From: Palsa-147 sp963771905
GTDB lineage: Bacteria; Acidobacteriota; Terriglobia; Acidiferrales; UBA7541
Assembly (NCBI GenBank): GCA_963771905.1
Contig: CAVYVI010000005.1
Span: forward strand, 186,001-250,000
Reading direction: 5' to 3'
Length of the DNA stretch: 64,000 bases
The position numbers were made by a program, and so were the translations under genes. A model generated the notes under the pieces. The model was not told the DNA's origin and ran no database searches. It worked only from the letters and a program-made list of their open reading frames with translations. Positions 29,856-38,451 of the stretch are shown here, piece after piece; positions within the stretch are counted from its first letter, which is position 1, and each line of letters starts with the position of its first letter.

Positions 29856-30404
29856 ATGCGCGTCATCGAGAAAAGACAGCTCCTCTCCGCCGAAGAAATC
29901 GATCGCACCCTCCAGCGTTTGGCCCATGAAATCGTGGAAAAGAGCGGCGGCACAACGAATCTCGCGCTGATCGGCGTACGTCGCCGCGGCGTGCCACTCT
30001 CGCAACGCCTCGCCAAATCGATCAAGGGCTTCGCGCATGTCGACGTGCCCGTCGGCACGCTCGATATCACCCTCTATCGCGACGATCTTTCCACCGTCGC
30101 TCCGCAGCCCGTCGTCCAATCCACGGAAATTCCATTCCTCGTCGACGACCAGGATCTCGTTCTGGTCGATGATGTTCTCTACACCGGCCGCACCGCCCGC
30201 GCCGCCATGAACGGCCTCTTCGATCTGGGCCGGCCGCGCCGTGTCCGCATGTGCGTCCTCGTCGATCGAGGCCATCGCGAATTGCCCATCGAAGCCACTT
30301 TCATCGGCCAGACCATAACGACCAGCGACACCGAAATCGTCGAAGTCCGCTTGCTGGAAATTGACCATGAGGAGCGTGTGATGCTCGTGGACCGCGTCGA
30401 TTGA
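29856..30404 (+). CDS. pyrR: Bifunctional pyr operon regulator / uracil phosphoribosyltransferase PyrR
   Basis: A 182-residue PyrR with the PRPP loop VLVDDVLYTGRTARA and a conserved N-terminal region RQLLSAEEIDRTLQRLA. In many bacteria PyrR binds pyr leader RNA with UMP and causes attenuation, and it also has uracil phosphoribosyltransferase activity. It heads pyrR-pyrB-pyrC. A possible -10 (TACGAT at 29841-29846) lies only 10 bases before the start, which leaves no room for a classic attenuator leader in front of pyrR. Confidence 0.93.
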   Translation: MRVIEKRQLLSAEEIDRTLQRLAHEIVEKSGGTTNLALIGVRRRGVPLSQRLAKSIKGFAHVDVPVGTLDITLYRDDLSTVAPQPVVQSTEIPFLVDDQDLVLVDDVLYTGRTARAAMNGLFDLGRPRRVRMCVLVDRGHRELPIEATFIGQTITTSDTEIVEVRLLEIDHEERVMLVDRVD

Positions 30405-30429
30405 CGCCGGCCGCGCTTCCAACGAAACC

Positions 30430-31392
30430 GTGCCCCATCGCCTGCACCATCTGCTCGGCATCGCACCGCTGACGGCCGAACAAATCACGTTCATCCTCGA
30501 CCAGGCGAAGCCATTTCAGGAATTCCAGCGCCATCCTCTCAAAAAGCTCGCCACTCTTCGCGGAAAAACGGTCGCCCTCGCCTTCTTCGAGCCCTCCACG
30601 CGCACCCGCATCAGCTTCGCCACCGCCGCTGCGCGCCTCGGCGCGGACACCATGAATCTCCAGGCGGAATCCTCGAGCCTCAAAAAAGGCGAATCTCTGA
30701 TCGACACCGTATGGACGCTCGAAGCCATGCGTCCCGACGGCATCGTGATTCGTCACGCGGCCTCGGGCGCTGCGGATTTCGTCGCCCGCCGCCTCCAGAT
30801 CCCCGTGCTCAACGCGGGCGACGGCACCCACGAGCACCCCACGCAGGCGCTCCTCGATGCGCTGACCATCCGCGACCGCAAAGGCCGCCTCGAAAATCTG
30901 AATGTGACGATTCTCGGCGACATTCTCCACAGCCGCGTCGCGCGCTCGAATCTTCATCTGCTCGGAAAATTTGGCGCGCGCTTCACCCTCTGCGGTCCCG
31001 CCATGTGGATTCCAAAAGAGCTCGAATCCCTCGCTCCGAATATTCGCCGCGTCTCGAAAATCGAGGACGCACTTGCCGGCGCCGACGTCGTCATCGTCCT
31101 TCGCGTGCAATCCGAACGCATCCACGAGCCGCCGCTTTCGATGGACGATTACATTCTTCGCTATCAACTCACGCCCGAGCGCCTGCGTCGCGCAAAACCC
31201 GACGCCATCGTTCTGCATCCCGGCCCAATCATTCGCGGCCTCGAAATCGATCCCGCGGTCGCCGACGGTCCGCAATCCTGCATCCTCGAACAAGTCACCA
31301 ACGGCCTAGCCGTCCGCATGGTCCTTCTCTTCCAACTCGTCAGCGGCGCGCCTCCGGATGCGCCGCACCCGGCAAAGGAAACTCTCGTATGA
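30430..31392 (+). CDS. pyrB: Aspartate carbamoyltransferase catalytic subunit
   Basis: A 320-residue ATCase with the carbamoyl phosphate loop FFEPSTRTRIS and the aspartate-side motif GDGTHEHPTQALLD. It forms N-carbamoyl-L-aspartate, the first committed step of pyrimidine synthesis. No regulatory subunit pyrI is present. It starts with GTG at 30430, 25 bases after the pyrR stop, and its stop overlaps the pyrC start by 4 bases (ATGA). Confidence 0.94.
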   Translation: MPHRLHHLLGIAPLTAEQITFILDQAKPFQEFQRHPLKKLATLRGKTVALAFFEPSTRTRISFATAAARLGADTMNLQAESSSLKKGESLIDTVWTLEAMRPDGIVIRHAASGAADFVARRLQIPVLNAGDGTHEHPTQALLDALTIRDRKGRLENLNVTILGDILHSRVARSNLHLLGKFGARFTLCGPAMWIPKELESLAPNIRRVSKIEDALAGADVVIVLRVQSERIHEPPLSMDDYILRYQLTPERLRRAKPDAIVLHPGPIIRGLEIDPAVADGPQSCILEQVTNGLAVRMVLLFQLVSGAPPDAPHPAKETLV

Positions 31393-32672
31393 TTCTCATC
31401 AAAGGCGGCCGCGTCATCGATCCCGCAAGTGGCACCGACGCCGCACAGGACATTCTTCTCGATGGTGAGCGCATCGCGCGCGTCGGACCGTCGCTCGCCG
31501 CTCCCGATGCCGAAATCCTCAATGCCTCCGGCCTTATCGTCGCTCCCGGATTTATCGATCTGCATTGCCATCTTCGCGAGCCGGGCCAGGAAATTTCGGA
31601 AACGATTGAATCCGGCACGCGCGCGGCGGCCCGTGGCGGATTCACGGCCGTCTGCTGCATGCCCAACACGCAGCCGGTGAACGACAACGCTTCGGTGACG
31701 CGCTCCATCGTAGAGCGCGCGGCTGCCGCAGGCAGCGTTCGCGTTTGGCCCATCGGCGCGGCGTCTCTCGGAAGCAAAGGCGAAGCGCTCGCCGAAATCG
31801 CAGGAATGCAGGACGCGGGCATCGTCGCTGTGAGCGACGACGGCAAACCGGTCGCGACCGCGAAACTAATGCGTCAGGTGATGGATTATTGCCGCTCGCT
31901 GGGACTTCCCGTCATCGACCACTGCGAAGATCCATCTCTTGCCGCCGGCGGCGTCATGCGTGAAGGCCCCACATCCATCCGCCTCGGCCTCAAAGGCATT
32001 CCCGCGGCTTCGGAATCGATCTGCGCCGGCCGCGACGTCGAACTCGCCGCACTGACGGGTGCGCGGCTGCACATCGCGCATCTCTCGACGCGCGCTTCGC
32101 TCGACTACGTTCGCGCCGCGAAGAAAAACGGCCTCGCCGTTACCTGCGAAGTCACGCCGCATCATTTCACCCTCATCGATGAAGACGTCGTCTACGACTC
32201 GCACTACAAGATGAATCCGCCGCTCGCCTCCCGCGACGATCGCGACGCTCTTCTCGCAGGCCTCGCCGACGGCACCGTCGACGCCATCGCCACCGACCAC
32301 GCACCGCATCATCCCGCGAGCAAGGACGTCGAATTCGATCGCGCGCCCTTCGGCATCACGGGCTTCGAAACCGCGCTCGCGCTCGGCCTCTACGAGCTCG
32401 TTCATACGAAGCGCATTTCTCTCGTTCGCCTCGTCGAGCTTTTCACCGCCGGTCCCGCGCGCATTCTCGGCATCGACCGCAAAATCGCTCCCGGCGCCCC
32501 CGCCGATATCACGCTTTTTTCTGTCGATCGCAAATGGACGTTCCGCGTCTCCGACTCCGCCAGCCGCTCGCGCAACACTCCCTTCGATGGCCGCGAATTC
32601 CGCGGCGCCCCCATGGCCACCATCGTCGCCGGCCACATCATCTATCGCGGCGAAGCTTCCGCTTCGGCGTAA
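31389..32672 (+). CDS. pyrC: Dihydroorotase
   Basis: A 427-residue amidohydrolase with the metal site HCHLREPG near residue 60, the bridging region and the second-half metal Asp in ATDHAPHH. It closes carbamoyl-aspartate to dihydroorotate. The length and motifs fit the long (type I, PyrC/AllB-like) dihydroorotase class that often complexes with PyrB. It overlaps pyrB by 4 bases. A 585-base stretch of open frame before 31389 belongs to another frame of pyrB and was not used. Confidence 0.94.
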   Translation: MILIKGGRVIDPASGTDAAQDILLDGERIARVGPSLAAPDAEILNASGLIVAPGFIDLHCHLREPGQEISETIESGTRAAARGGFTAVCCMPNTQPVNDNASVTRSIVERAAAAGSVRVWPIGAASLGSKGEALAEIAGMQDAGIVAVSDDGKPVATAKLMRQVMDYCRSLGLPVIDHCEDPSLAAGGVMREGPTSIRLGLKGIPAASESICAGRDVELAALTGARLHIAHLSTRASLDYVRAAKKNGLAVTCEVTPHHFTLIDEDVVYDSHYKMNPPLASRDDRDALLAGLADGTVDAIATDHAPHHPASKDVEFDRAPFGITGFETALALGLYELVHTKRISLVRLVELFTAGPARILGIDRKIAPGAPADITLFSVDRKWTFRVSDSASRSRNTPFDGREFRGAPMATIVAGHIIYRGEASASA

Positions 32673-32744
32673 TAATCCGCGCCCCAGCCACCCACCCGCA
32701 CACACTTCCGCGCGTCCCAGCCAATCTTCGCAAGATGTTAAAGC

Positions 32745-33257
32745 CTAAATGTCGGCGCGGGATCGGTTCCCGGGTCGCGTGCTTATTGGGCCCGAGCCCA
32801 TTGACGTGGCAGCAATTGAGTCTCTCAATCTCTGAATCAACCACTGACGAATGTCCACTTCTGAACTCCCCATGGAACGAGCAATGCTTACTTCATCGTC
32901 CAGCGTACCCAGGATGGACATCTCGCGGGGATATTGGGCCTTAATCCATAATTGTTCAAGGTCGCGCGTGCAACGAAGCGGGTCTTCACCCGATTGGAGT
33001 ATTTCTTGCGCGCGACGTCTCGCCAAGCGACACGCGGCGTCGCCAATGGTCAAGGTGGACAGCTTCATTTCTCTTATCGCATTCGCTCGCACTTCTTCCA
33101 CTTGAAACCATGTTGGCCGCACAAGCGCAGCTAAGCGCCGAATGGCGGGCCCATCCAATCCCGATTCCAATGCGTCCCACGCGAGCTTCGGCATTTCATC
33201 GGAAGTGATGAGATCAAGCGCCACCCGCGCTTCCACCATTTCGCGGTCAAATGGCAT
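32745..33257 (-). CDS. Hypothetical protein
   Basis: A 170-residue, mostly helical protein with no family I recognise. It begins with MPFDREMVEARVALDLITSDEM. It lies convergent with pyrC, 72 bases away. The base composition is more AT-rich than pyrC, which hints at a different origin. Confidence that it is translated is moderate. Confidence 0.5.
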   Translation of the reverse strand: MPFDREMVEARVALDLITSDEMPKLAWDALESGLDGPAIRRLAALVRPTWFQVEEVRANAIREMKLSTLTIGDAACRLARRRAQEILQSGEDPLRCTRDLEQLWIKAQYPREMSILGTLDDEVSIARSMGSSEVDIRQWLIQRLRDSIAATSMGSGPISTRPGNRSRADI

Positions 33258-33399
33258 GGTTGAATCTTAGTTGATTTTTGCGTCTGTAAGAACTAGGTAA
33301 ACTTATTTGGCGGCCCAATACGGAGCGAATATGCGACGTCGAGCATTTCCTAGCGCCCGAATAGTCGGGTAATCGGAAACTTCCCCATCACCGAACTTT

Positions 33400-34281
33400 C
33401 TAATGCGTGGCAGGTTCTGCGGCAGGATGCATCCCATGCTGAGGAACTTCGTGGACGCCGCGCGTCGGCGACTCCTGATAGAACCTGTAAAAATGATTGA
33501 GCGGTCCGTGGCCTTTGCCAACGGAATAACTCTTCTCGATCGCCTTCGTCACATACGCTTTCGCCAGAATCGCCGCTTCCATCAGCGGCTGCCCCAGCGC
33601 GAGCTGCGCCGCAATCGCCGATGAAAACGTGCAGCCGGAGCCATGCGTGTTCTCACTTTTCACGGCGGGGCCCGCGAGCGGAATCACCTCGCCGCCTTCC
33701 CACAACACATCGGTCGGCTTTTCGAGGTGCCCGCCGGTAACGATCACGGCCTTCGCGCCTTGCTCGGATAATTTCAGCGCGGCCGCCTTCATATCATTAA
33801 CGTCCTTGATTGCAATCCCCGTCAAAAATTCCGCCTCGGGAATATTCGGTGTGATCACGCTCGCGCGCCGGATAAATTCGTCGCGCAGAAATTTCAAACC
33901 CGACTCGTCAATCAGTTCTGCATCGCCGCTGGTCGGTTTGGTCACCGGATCGAGAACCACGTGCGCGAATTTGTGCTTGTCGAGAAATTCAGCCACCACC
34001 ACCGCGTTGGCCTTCGTCCCCAGCATCCCAATCTTCACCGCCGCAATCGTGCAATCGTCCGCCAGCGCGTCGAGCTGCGCGCGCAACGTCGGAGCCGGCG
34101 TCGGATGCACGGACCGCACGCCCTGCGTCGATTGCACCGTCAGCGCCGTCAGCGCCGCGATCCCATAGCAGTTGTGCGCCGCGAATGTTTTCAAATCCGC
34201 GGCCGTCCCCGCTCCGCACGACGGATCGAAACCCGCGATCGTCAGAAGAATGGGCGGCGTGTGATTGCTGTGGTTGTTCAA
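33400..34281 (-). CDS. thiD: Hydroxymethylpyrimidine/phosphomethylpyrimidine kinase
   Basis: A 293-residue ribokinase-fold kinase. Motifs are ILLTIAGFDPSCGAGTAADLKT at the start and the anion-hole/ATP region THGSGCTFSSAIAA near the end. It phosphorylates HMP and HMP-P for thiamine synthesis. I set the start at a TTG (34279-34281) preceded by GAGGAAG at good spacing; the frame remains open about 90 codons upstream but that stretch has no similarity. No TPP riboswitch is visible upstream, only a hairpin. Confidence 0.9.
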   Translation of the reverse strand: MNNHSNHTPPILLTIAGFDPSCGAGTAADLKTFAAHNCYGIAALTALTVQSTQGVRSVHPTPAPTLRAQLDALADDCTIAAVKIGMLGTKANAVVVAEFLDKHKFAHVVLDPVTKPTSGDAELIDESGLKFLRDEFIRRASVITPNIPEAEFLTGIAIKDVNDMKAAALKLSEQGAKAVIVTGGHLEKPTDVLWEGGEVIPLAGPAVKSENTHGSGCTFSSAIAAQLALGQPLMEAAILAKAYVTKAIEKSYSVGKGHGPLNHFYRFYQESPTRGVHEVPQHGMHPAAEPATH

Positions 34282-34305
34282 CTCTTCACTTCCTCTGCGC
34301 GAGGC

Positions 34306-34344
34306 AAAAATACCGGCTGCACCTAACTCGCCAGGTGAGCCGGC
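34306..34344 (-). promoter_or_regulatory. Hairpin with T-run just upstream of thiD
   Basis: On the minus strand the region reads AGCCGG-stem with an internal AGGTG/CACCT helix (about 11 base pairs in two parts, 8-base loop), then ATTTTT. It ends about 25 bases before the TTG start of thiD. It could be a terminator for upstream transcripts or an attenuator. It lacks the TPP riboswitch core. Confidence 0.4.
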
Positions 34345-34439
34345 AAGAGAAATGTACGCGCCTTCTTCTCCGATGCGCAAGAGCAAATTTTTAATGGAGA
34401 TACTTCTGCCAGAAAACCAATCGCGAGGAACTTTCGAAC

Positions 34440-34827
34440 GCCGTCCGCTACGGATACAATCCGCGAACGACGGTCGCATCGGCGACACGCCCAACGGAAA
34501 GAATGTACGCGCCCGTGCGCATATGCGCGTGATGCTTCCGCGACATTTCATGACATCGACCGGTAAGGTCGAACGTGAAAACGACCGAAACGCCCGTCTT
34601 GAGGTGCGACCGGAAGGTCGAACGGGAAAACGACCGGAAGGTCGAACGTGAACTCGGCCGGTAAGGTCGAACGGGAATTCGACCGGTGAGGTCGTGCGTA
34701 AAGAAGACTTGAATGCCGTCCGCTACGGATACAATCCGCGAACCACGGTCGCATCAGCGACGCGCCCAACGGAAAGAATATACGCGCCCGTGCGCATATG
34801 CGCGTGATGCTTGCGCGACATTTCATG
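34440..34827. repeat. Direct repeat of the glutamate dehydrogenase 3' end with a 24-25 bp minisatellite between copies
   Basis: Positions 34440-34552 and 34715-34827 are near-identical (113 bases, 5 mismatches). The second copy is the last ~35 codons plus stop of the dehydrogenase gene; the first is a stray copy. Between them (34558-34703) are six degenerate units of 24-25 bases, of the form GACCGGaAGGTCGAACGg-GAA, each holding a small GACC...GGTC palindrome. Nothing else is coded here between thiD and the dehydrogenase. This looks like local duplication and slippage. Confidence 0.85.
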
Positions 34828-36021
34828 GACCTCGCGAAACGCCCGTTTGATCACGGACTCCAGACGCGCGTTCACTTCGCCCTCAGTCCAGAAATATCCT
34901 TGCAGATCCTGCGCCCACTCGAAATAGCTGACCGTCACGCCGCCCGCATTCGCAAGAATATCCGGCACCAGGAACACGCCCTTGCGCGCCAGCACTTCGT
35001 CGGCATGTGGCGTCGTCGGTCCGTTGGCTGCCTCCGCGACGATGCGCGCCTTGATCAGCTCCGCGTTGTTGAGCGTGATCACGTTCTCCAGCGCCGACGG
35101 AATCAGAATGTCGCATTTCAGTGTCAGCAGATCGTCGTTCGAAATCCGCGAAGTTCCCGGCATCCCCACTACTGTCCCCGAGCGCTCCTTGTACCGCATC
35201 GCTTTCAGCGGATCGATCCCGCGCGAATTAAAAACGCCGCCCCGCGAATCGCTGATGGCGATGATCCGCGCCTTTTTCTCCGCAAACAGTTTCGCCGCCG
35301 ACGAGCCCGCATTTCCGAATCCCTGAATCGCCACGGTCGCCCCGCGCAAGTTGATCTTCTTCACCTTGCACGCTTCTTCCACCGCGAATAAACATCCACG
35401 CGCCGTCGCTTCGTTCCGCCCTTCCGACCCCCCGAGCGATATCGGCTTGCCCGTGACCACGCCCGGCGTCGCTTCGCCCACCGTGATCGAATACGTATCC
35501 ATAATCCATGCCATCGTCTGCGAATCCGTGTACACATCCGGCGCCGGAATATCGCGCCCCGGTCCGATGATCGGCAAAATCTCCGATGTAAACCGCCGCG
35601 TCATGCGCTCCAGCTCTCCCTTGCTCATGCGCTTCGGATCGCAGACCACTCCGCCCTTCGCGCCGCCGTACGGCACGTTCACCGTCGCCGTCTTCCACGT
35701 CATCCACATCGCCAGCGCTTTCACTTCATCCAGCGTCACATTCGGGTGATACCTCAGCCCGCCCTTCGCCGGGCCCCGCGCCACGTTGTGCTGGACGCGA
35801 AAGCCCGTGAACACTTTCACCTGCCCGTTGTCCATCTTCGTCGGAATGGCCACTTCCATCACGCGCTTCGGCGTGCGCAAGACTTGCCTCAGTCCCGGAT
35901 CGAGCTTCAAGTGCTCGGCCGCAATATCGAATTGAATTTGCGAAATGCGAAACGGATTCAGGTCCTCGCGCGGCGTAATGCGCGGGATGGCCTGGGGAAC
36001 AACTTTCTGGGCGATCGCCAT
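34723..36021 (-). CDS. gdhA: Glutamate dehydrogenase (Glu/Leu/Phe/Val family)
   Basis: A 432-residue enzyme. The substrate-side motif GPAKGGLRYHPNV holds the catalytic lysines, PYGGAKGGV follows, and the dinucleotide site is GFGNAGSSAA. It converts 2-oxoglutarate and ammonia to glutamate or the reverse; the cofactor (NAD or NADP) is not certain. The 3' end is duplicated downstream. The 468 bases before its start are shared with the divergent sigma factor gene. Confidence 0.92.
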   Translation of the reverse strand: MAIAQKVVPQAIPRITPREDLNPFRISQIQFDIAAEHLKLDPGLRQVLRTPKRVMEVAIPTKMDNGQVKVFTGFRVQHNVARGPAKGGLRYHPNVTLDEVKALAMWMTWKTATVNVPYGGAKGGVVCDPKRMSKGELERMTRRFTSEILPIIGPGRDIPAPDVYTDSQTMAWIMDTYSITVGEATPGVVTGKPISLGGSEGRNEATARGCLFAVEEACKVKKINLRGATVAIQGFGNAGSSAAKLFAEKKARIIAISDSRGGVFNSRGIDPLKAMRYKERSGTVVGMPGTSRISNDDLLTLKCDILIPSALENVITLNNAELIKARIVAEAANGPTTPHADEVLARKGVFLVPDILANAGGVTVSYFEWAQDLQGYFWTEGEVNARLESVIKRAFREVHEMSRKHHAHMRTGAYILSVGRVADATVVRGLYP

Positions 36022-36489
36022 TCTGCGTTCCTCTTCGCGCCACGTTCACTACACGCTGCGCGGGCCGGGTCTCTCTCGGCTTGTGGTTGGACTGTAACCC
36101 CCGGTAACACAGGAGTTTAGACAACCCCTAAAAGGTGTGTCAACGAAAACCGCGAATCCGCAACCCTCAACGCCGCGAACTACCTACTGACAATAGAGTC
36201 ACATTCTCATTCAATGCAGATCTAACCCACGCATATTCATTGACTTGCAAGGACATGCGCGATGTCCGTCCCAACCCTCCCCGCCCCAGCCAGCAAATGT
36301 GAATTTCGCTTCTCCACCCATCCCGCCACATGCCAATTGACCCTCGTCATTGAAAACGCTACTCTTCGTCCGCGACTTCTCCGATATCGTTTTTGAATCG
36401 CCGCAGCGCAATGGACAACTGGCTCGTCGGCTCTGCAATCCGTTCGGTCCGTTGACTGCGTACCTCCTAAGTGAAGCATCCGAGGTTTT
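36022..36489. other. Intergenic region between gdhA and ECF sigma factor
   Basis: A 468-base divergent spacer. It must contain promoters for both genes. I saw TTGAC-like hexamers near 36239 but no convincing -10 at the right distance. No ncRNA, tRNA or repeat was recognised. Confidence 0.5.
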
Positions 36490-37047
36490 GTGAACCCTGC
36501 GGCGGGCACAGGCCAGCGAGCGACCGACTGGGCTCTGATCGATCGCGTCATCGCGCGCGATGAAACCGCACTGGCGGCGTTGTACGACCGCTACTCCGGA
36601 ATGGTCTGTTCCGTTCTGAATCGCATCCTGCGCGATACTGCCGCCGCCGAGGAAATCTTGCAGGACATTTTTTACCAGGTCTGGCGAAACGCGGCCCAGT
36701 TCGATCCCGCGCGCGGCTCCTTCCCAGGCTGGCTGGTCGTCGCCGCCAGGAACCGCGCCATCTCCCGCCTGCGGCGGCGCAATCTTGGCGAAGGCGAGGA
36801 ATTGATCGAGAATACGGTCATCCTTCCGTGCAATCTCGAATCGGAAGCGGCACAAAAGCAGATGATCGGCAAAGTAAAAAGCGCGCTCGGCAACCTCCCT
36901 CAGGAACAGCGGGAAGCCATCGAGCTCGCATATTTTGAGGGCTTGACGCACAGCGAAATCGCAGCGCGCACCGGCGATCCGTTAGGCACGGTGAAAACGC
37001 GCCTGCGTTCCGCCGTCGAGTCTCTAAAGAAAAAATTGCAGCCATGA
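36490..37047 (+). CDS. ECF sigma factor (SigK-like)
   Basis: A 185-residue sigma-70 family factor of the extracytoplasmic-function type. Region 2 has AALYDRYSGMVCSVLNRILRD and AEEILQDIFYQVWRN; region 4 has LPQEQREAIELAYFEGLTHSEIA and LGTVKTRLRSAVESLK. It starts with GTG. It overlaps the anti-sigma gene by 4 bases (ATGA), which is the usual arrangement for a sigma/anti-sigma pair. Confidence 0.93.
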   Translation: MNPAAGTGQRATDWALIDRVIARDETALAALYDRYSGMVCSVLNRILRDTAAAEEILQDIFYQVWRNAAQFDPARGSFPGWLVVAARNRAISRLRRRNLGEGEELIENTVILPCNLESEAAQKQMIGKVKSALGNLPQEQREAIELAYFEGLTHSEIAARTGDPLGTVKTRLRSAVESLKKKLQP

Positions 37048-37835
37048 GCGGACATCCAACTCGCGAGGAAGATTTCGACCTCTACGCGCTCGGCACCCTC
37101 GAGGGCGAAGACCTCGAAGCATTCGAATCGCATCTCGCGTCGTGCGACGACTGCACGCACAAGGTCGCTGAAGCGCACGGCCGCATGGCCTTGCTCGCTT
37201 TGGCCGCGGAGCCCGCCCAGCCTTCGCCCGGCGCAAAAGAAACCTTGATGCGCCAGCTTTCCGCGCAGGCGGAAGGCCGCGAGTATCGCCGCCCGGCATC
37301 CGAACCCGAGCGCGCCAGCCCCCCCGGCACGCGCTGGTGGACCGTCATCTGGGCGCCCGCCGCCGCGGCTCTAGCCCTCGCCACGATTTTCCTTTGGATC
37401 AGCAACGCTCGCCTGAGCACCCAGATCGACGATCAGCGCGGACAGGTCGCGGACTTTCAGCGGCAGACCGAGCAAGCTACCGCCTTGATCGACCTCGTCA
37501 CCGCGCACGACACGATCGTCGTCCCGCTCCCAGCCTCGCGCGAAAGCCACGGCGCATCCGCGCGCGTCCTCTACAACGCTCGTCTCGGAAAAATGCTCTA
37601 CTCCGATACACTTTCCGCTCCGCCTTCGGATAAGAGCTATCAACTTTGGCTCGTTCCCGCATCCGGAAATCCCATCAGCGCTGCCATTTTGTCTCCCGAA
37701 CCCGGCTCCGGCTCGCGCATTGTCGCGAACGTCCCGCAGGGAATTTCCGCCAAAGCCTTTGCCGTCACTCTCGAGCCCTCAGGCGGCAGCCCCCAGCCCA
37801 CCGGCCCAAAAGTTCTCGTCGGCCCCGTCTCTTAG
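37044..37835 (+). CDS. Anti-sigma factor, RskA-like with zinc-finger motif
   Basis: A 263-residue protein. The N-terminal cytoplasmic part has the ZAS motif H30-x3-C34-x2-C37. A single transmembrane helix follows (about residues 104-125) and a periplasmic RskA domain (LYNARLGKMLYSDTLSAPPSDKSYQLWLV). It should hold the ECF sigma factor at the membrane and release it on an envelope signal. The start overlaps the sigma gene by 4 bases. Confidence 0.9.
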   Translation: MSGHPTREEDFDLYALGTLEGEDLEAFESHLASCDDCTHKVAEAHGRMALLALAAEPAQPSPGAKETLMRQLSAQAEGREYRRPASEPERASPPGTRWWTVIWAPAAAALALATIFLWISNARLSTQIDDQRGQVADFQRQTEQATALIDLVTAHDTIVVPLPASRESHGASARVLYNARLGKMLYSDTLSAPPSDKSYQLWLVPASGNPISAAILSPEPGSGSRIVANVPQGISAKAFAVTLEPSGGSPQPTGPKVLVGPVS

Positions 37836-38002
37836 TCATCTCTTCTGTCGTGGCGCGGGCATCCCTACCCGCTTCTTCCGCTTTTCTCTCATCACCACCA
37901 ATCCAATCCTCCCTTTTTCACGTACTTTTCATTGGAACTTCGCCCGCCCGGTGAGACAATGCCCCACTGGGGGGTTGCAACCCTGTTCCTGAGGAGGATT
38001 CG

Positions 38003-38353
38003 ATGAGAAAGGCAATGAATGTCCTGGCAGTCCTCGCCCTGGCCTGCAGCATCGCCACGCTTACCCGCGCCGATGACAAGACCATGACCTGGGTTGGATG
38101 GATCAGCGACAGCAATTGCGCTGCGAAAGGTGCTAACGCAGGCCACAAAGCCTGTATGGAAAAGTGCGTGAAAGAAAAGGGTGCCTCATACGTCTTCGTC
38201 GACACCAAGACGAAGGACGTCGCCAAAATTCATAACCAGGACGCCATCACCGACGCGGATCTGGGCATGGAAGTGAAAGTCACCGGCCACAAAATGGACG
38301 ATGGTTCGATTCACATCGACAAGATCATGGCCGACAAAATGAGCAACATGTAG
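38003..38353 (+). CDS. Small secreted hypothetical protein with Cys pairs
   Basis: A 116-residue exported protein. After a signal peptide (to about residue 23) it has DSNCAAKG, a second Cys pair CMEKC, and a beta-rich end (DAITDADLGMEVKVTGHKMDDG). The pattern is common in Acidobacteriota secreted proteins of unknown function. Shine-Dalgarno GAGGAGG precedes the ATG. A strong terminator follows. Confidence 0.78.
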   Translation: MRKAMNVLAVLALACSIATLTRADDKTMTWVGWISDSNCAAKGANAGHKACMEKCVKEKGASYVFVDTKTKDVAKIHNQDAITDADLGMEVKVTGHKMDDGSIHIDKIMADKMSNM

Positions 38354-38387
38354 CTCGAGCGGGAGACGTAGCCGTACGCGTTTTTCG

Positions 38388-38427
38388 AGGGCCGTCGACG
38401 CCAACGCGTCGCCGGCCCTTTTTCTTT
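38388..38427 (+). terminator. Rho-independent terminator after 38003-38353 gene
   Basis: AGGGCCG pairs with CGGCCCT (7 pairs) and an inner CGACGC/GCGTCG helix (6 pairs) with a 4-base loop, followed by TTTTTCTTTCT. It lies 34 bases after the stop and ends the + strand transcript before the convergent serS. Confidence 0.88.
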
Positions 38428-38451
38428 CTCGTTTATCCCTGCGGAGTTTCT

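Noticed and set aside
30711..31388. Upstream extension of the pyrC frame
   Set aside because: This stretch is an out-of-frame Arg/Ser/Pro-rich shadow of pyrB; pyrC begins at the overlapping ATG at 31389.
34282..34440. Possible TPP riboswitch upstream of thiD
   Set aside because: The conserved CTGAGA and GATAATGCCAGCG pieces are absent; only a hairpin is present.
34558..34703. Possible CRISPR array
   Set aside because: Units of 24-25 bases lie back to back without unique spacers and are degenerate; this is a minisatellite.
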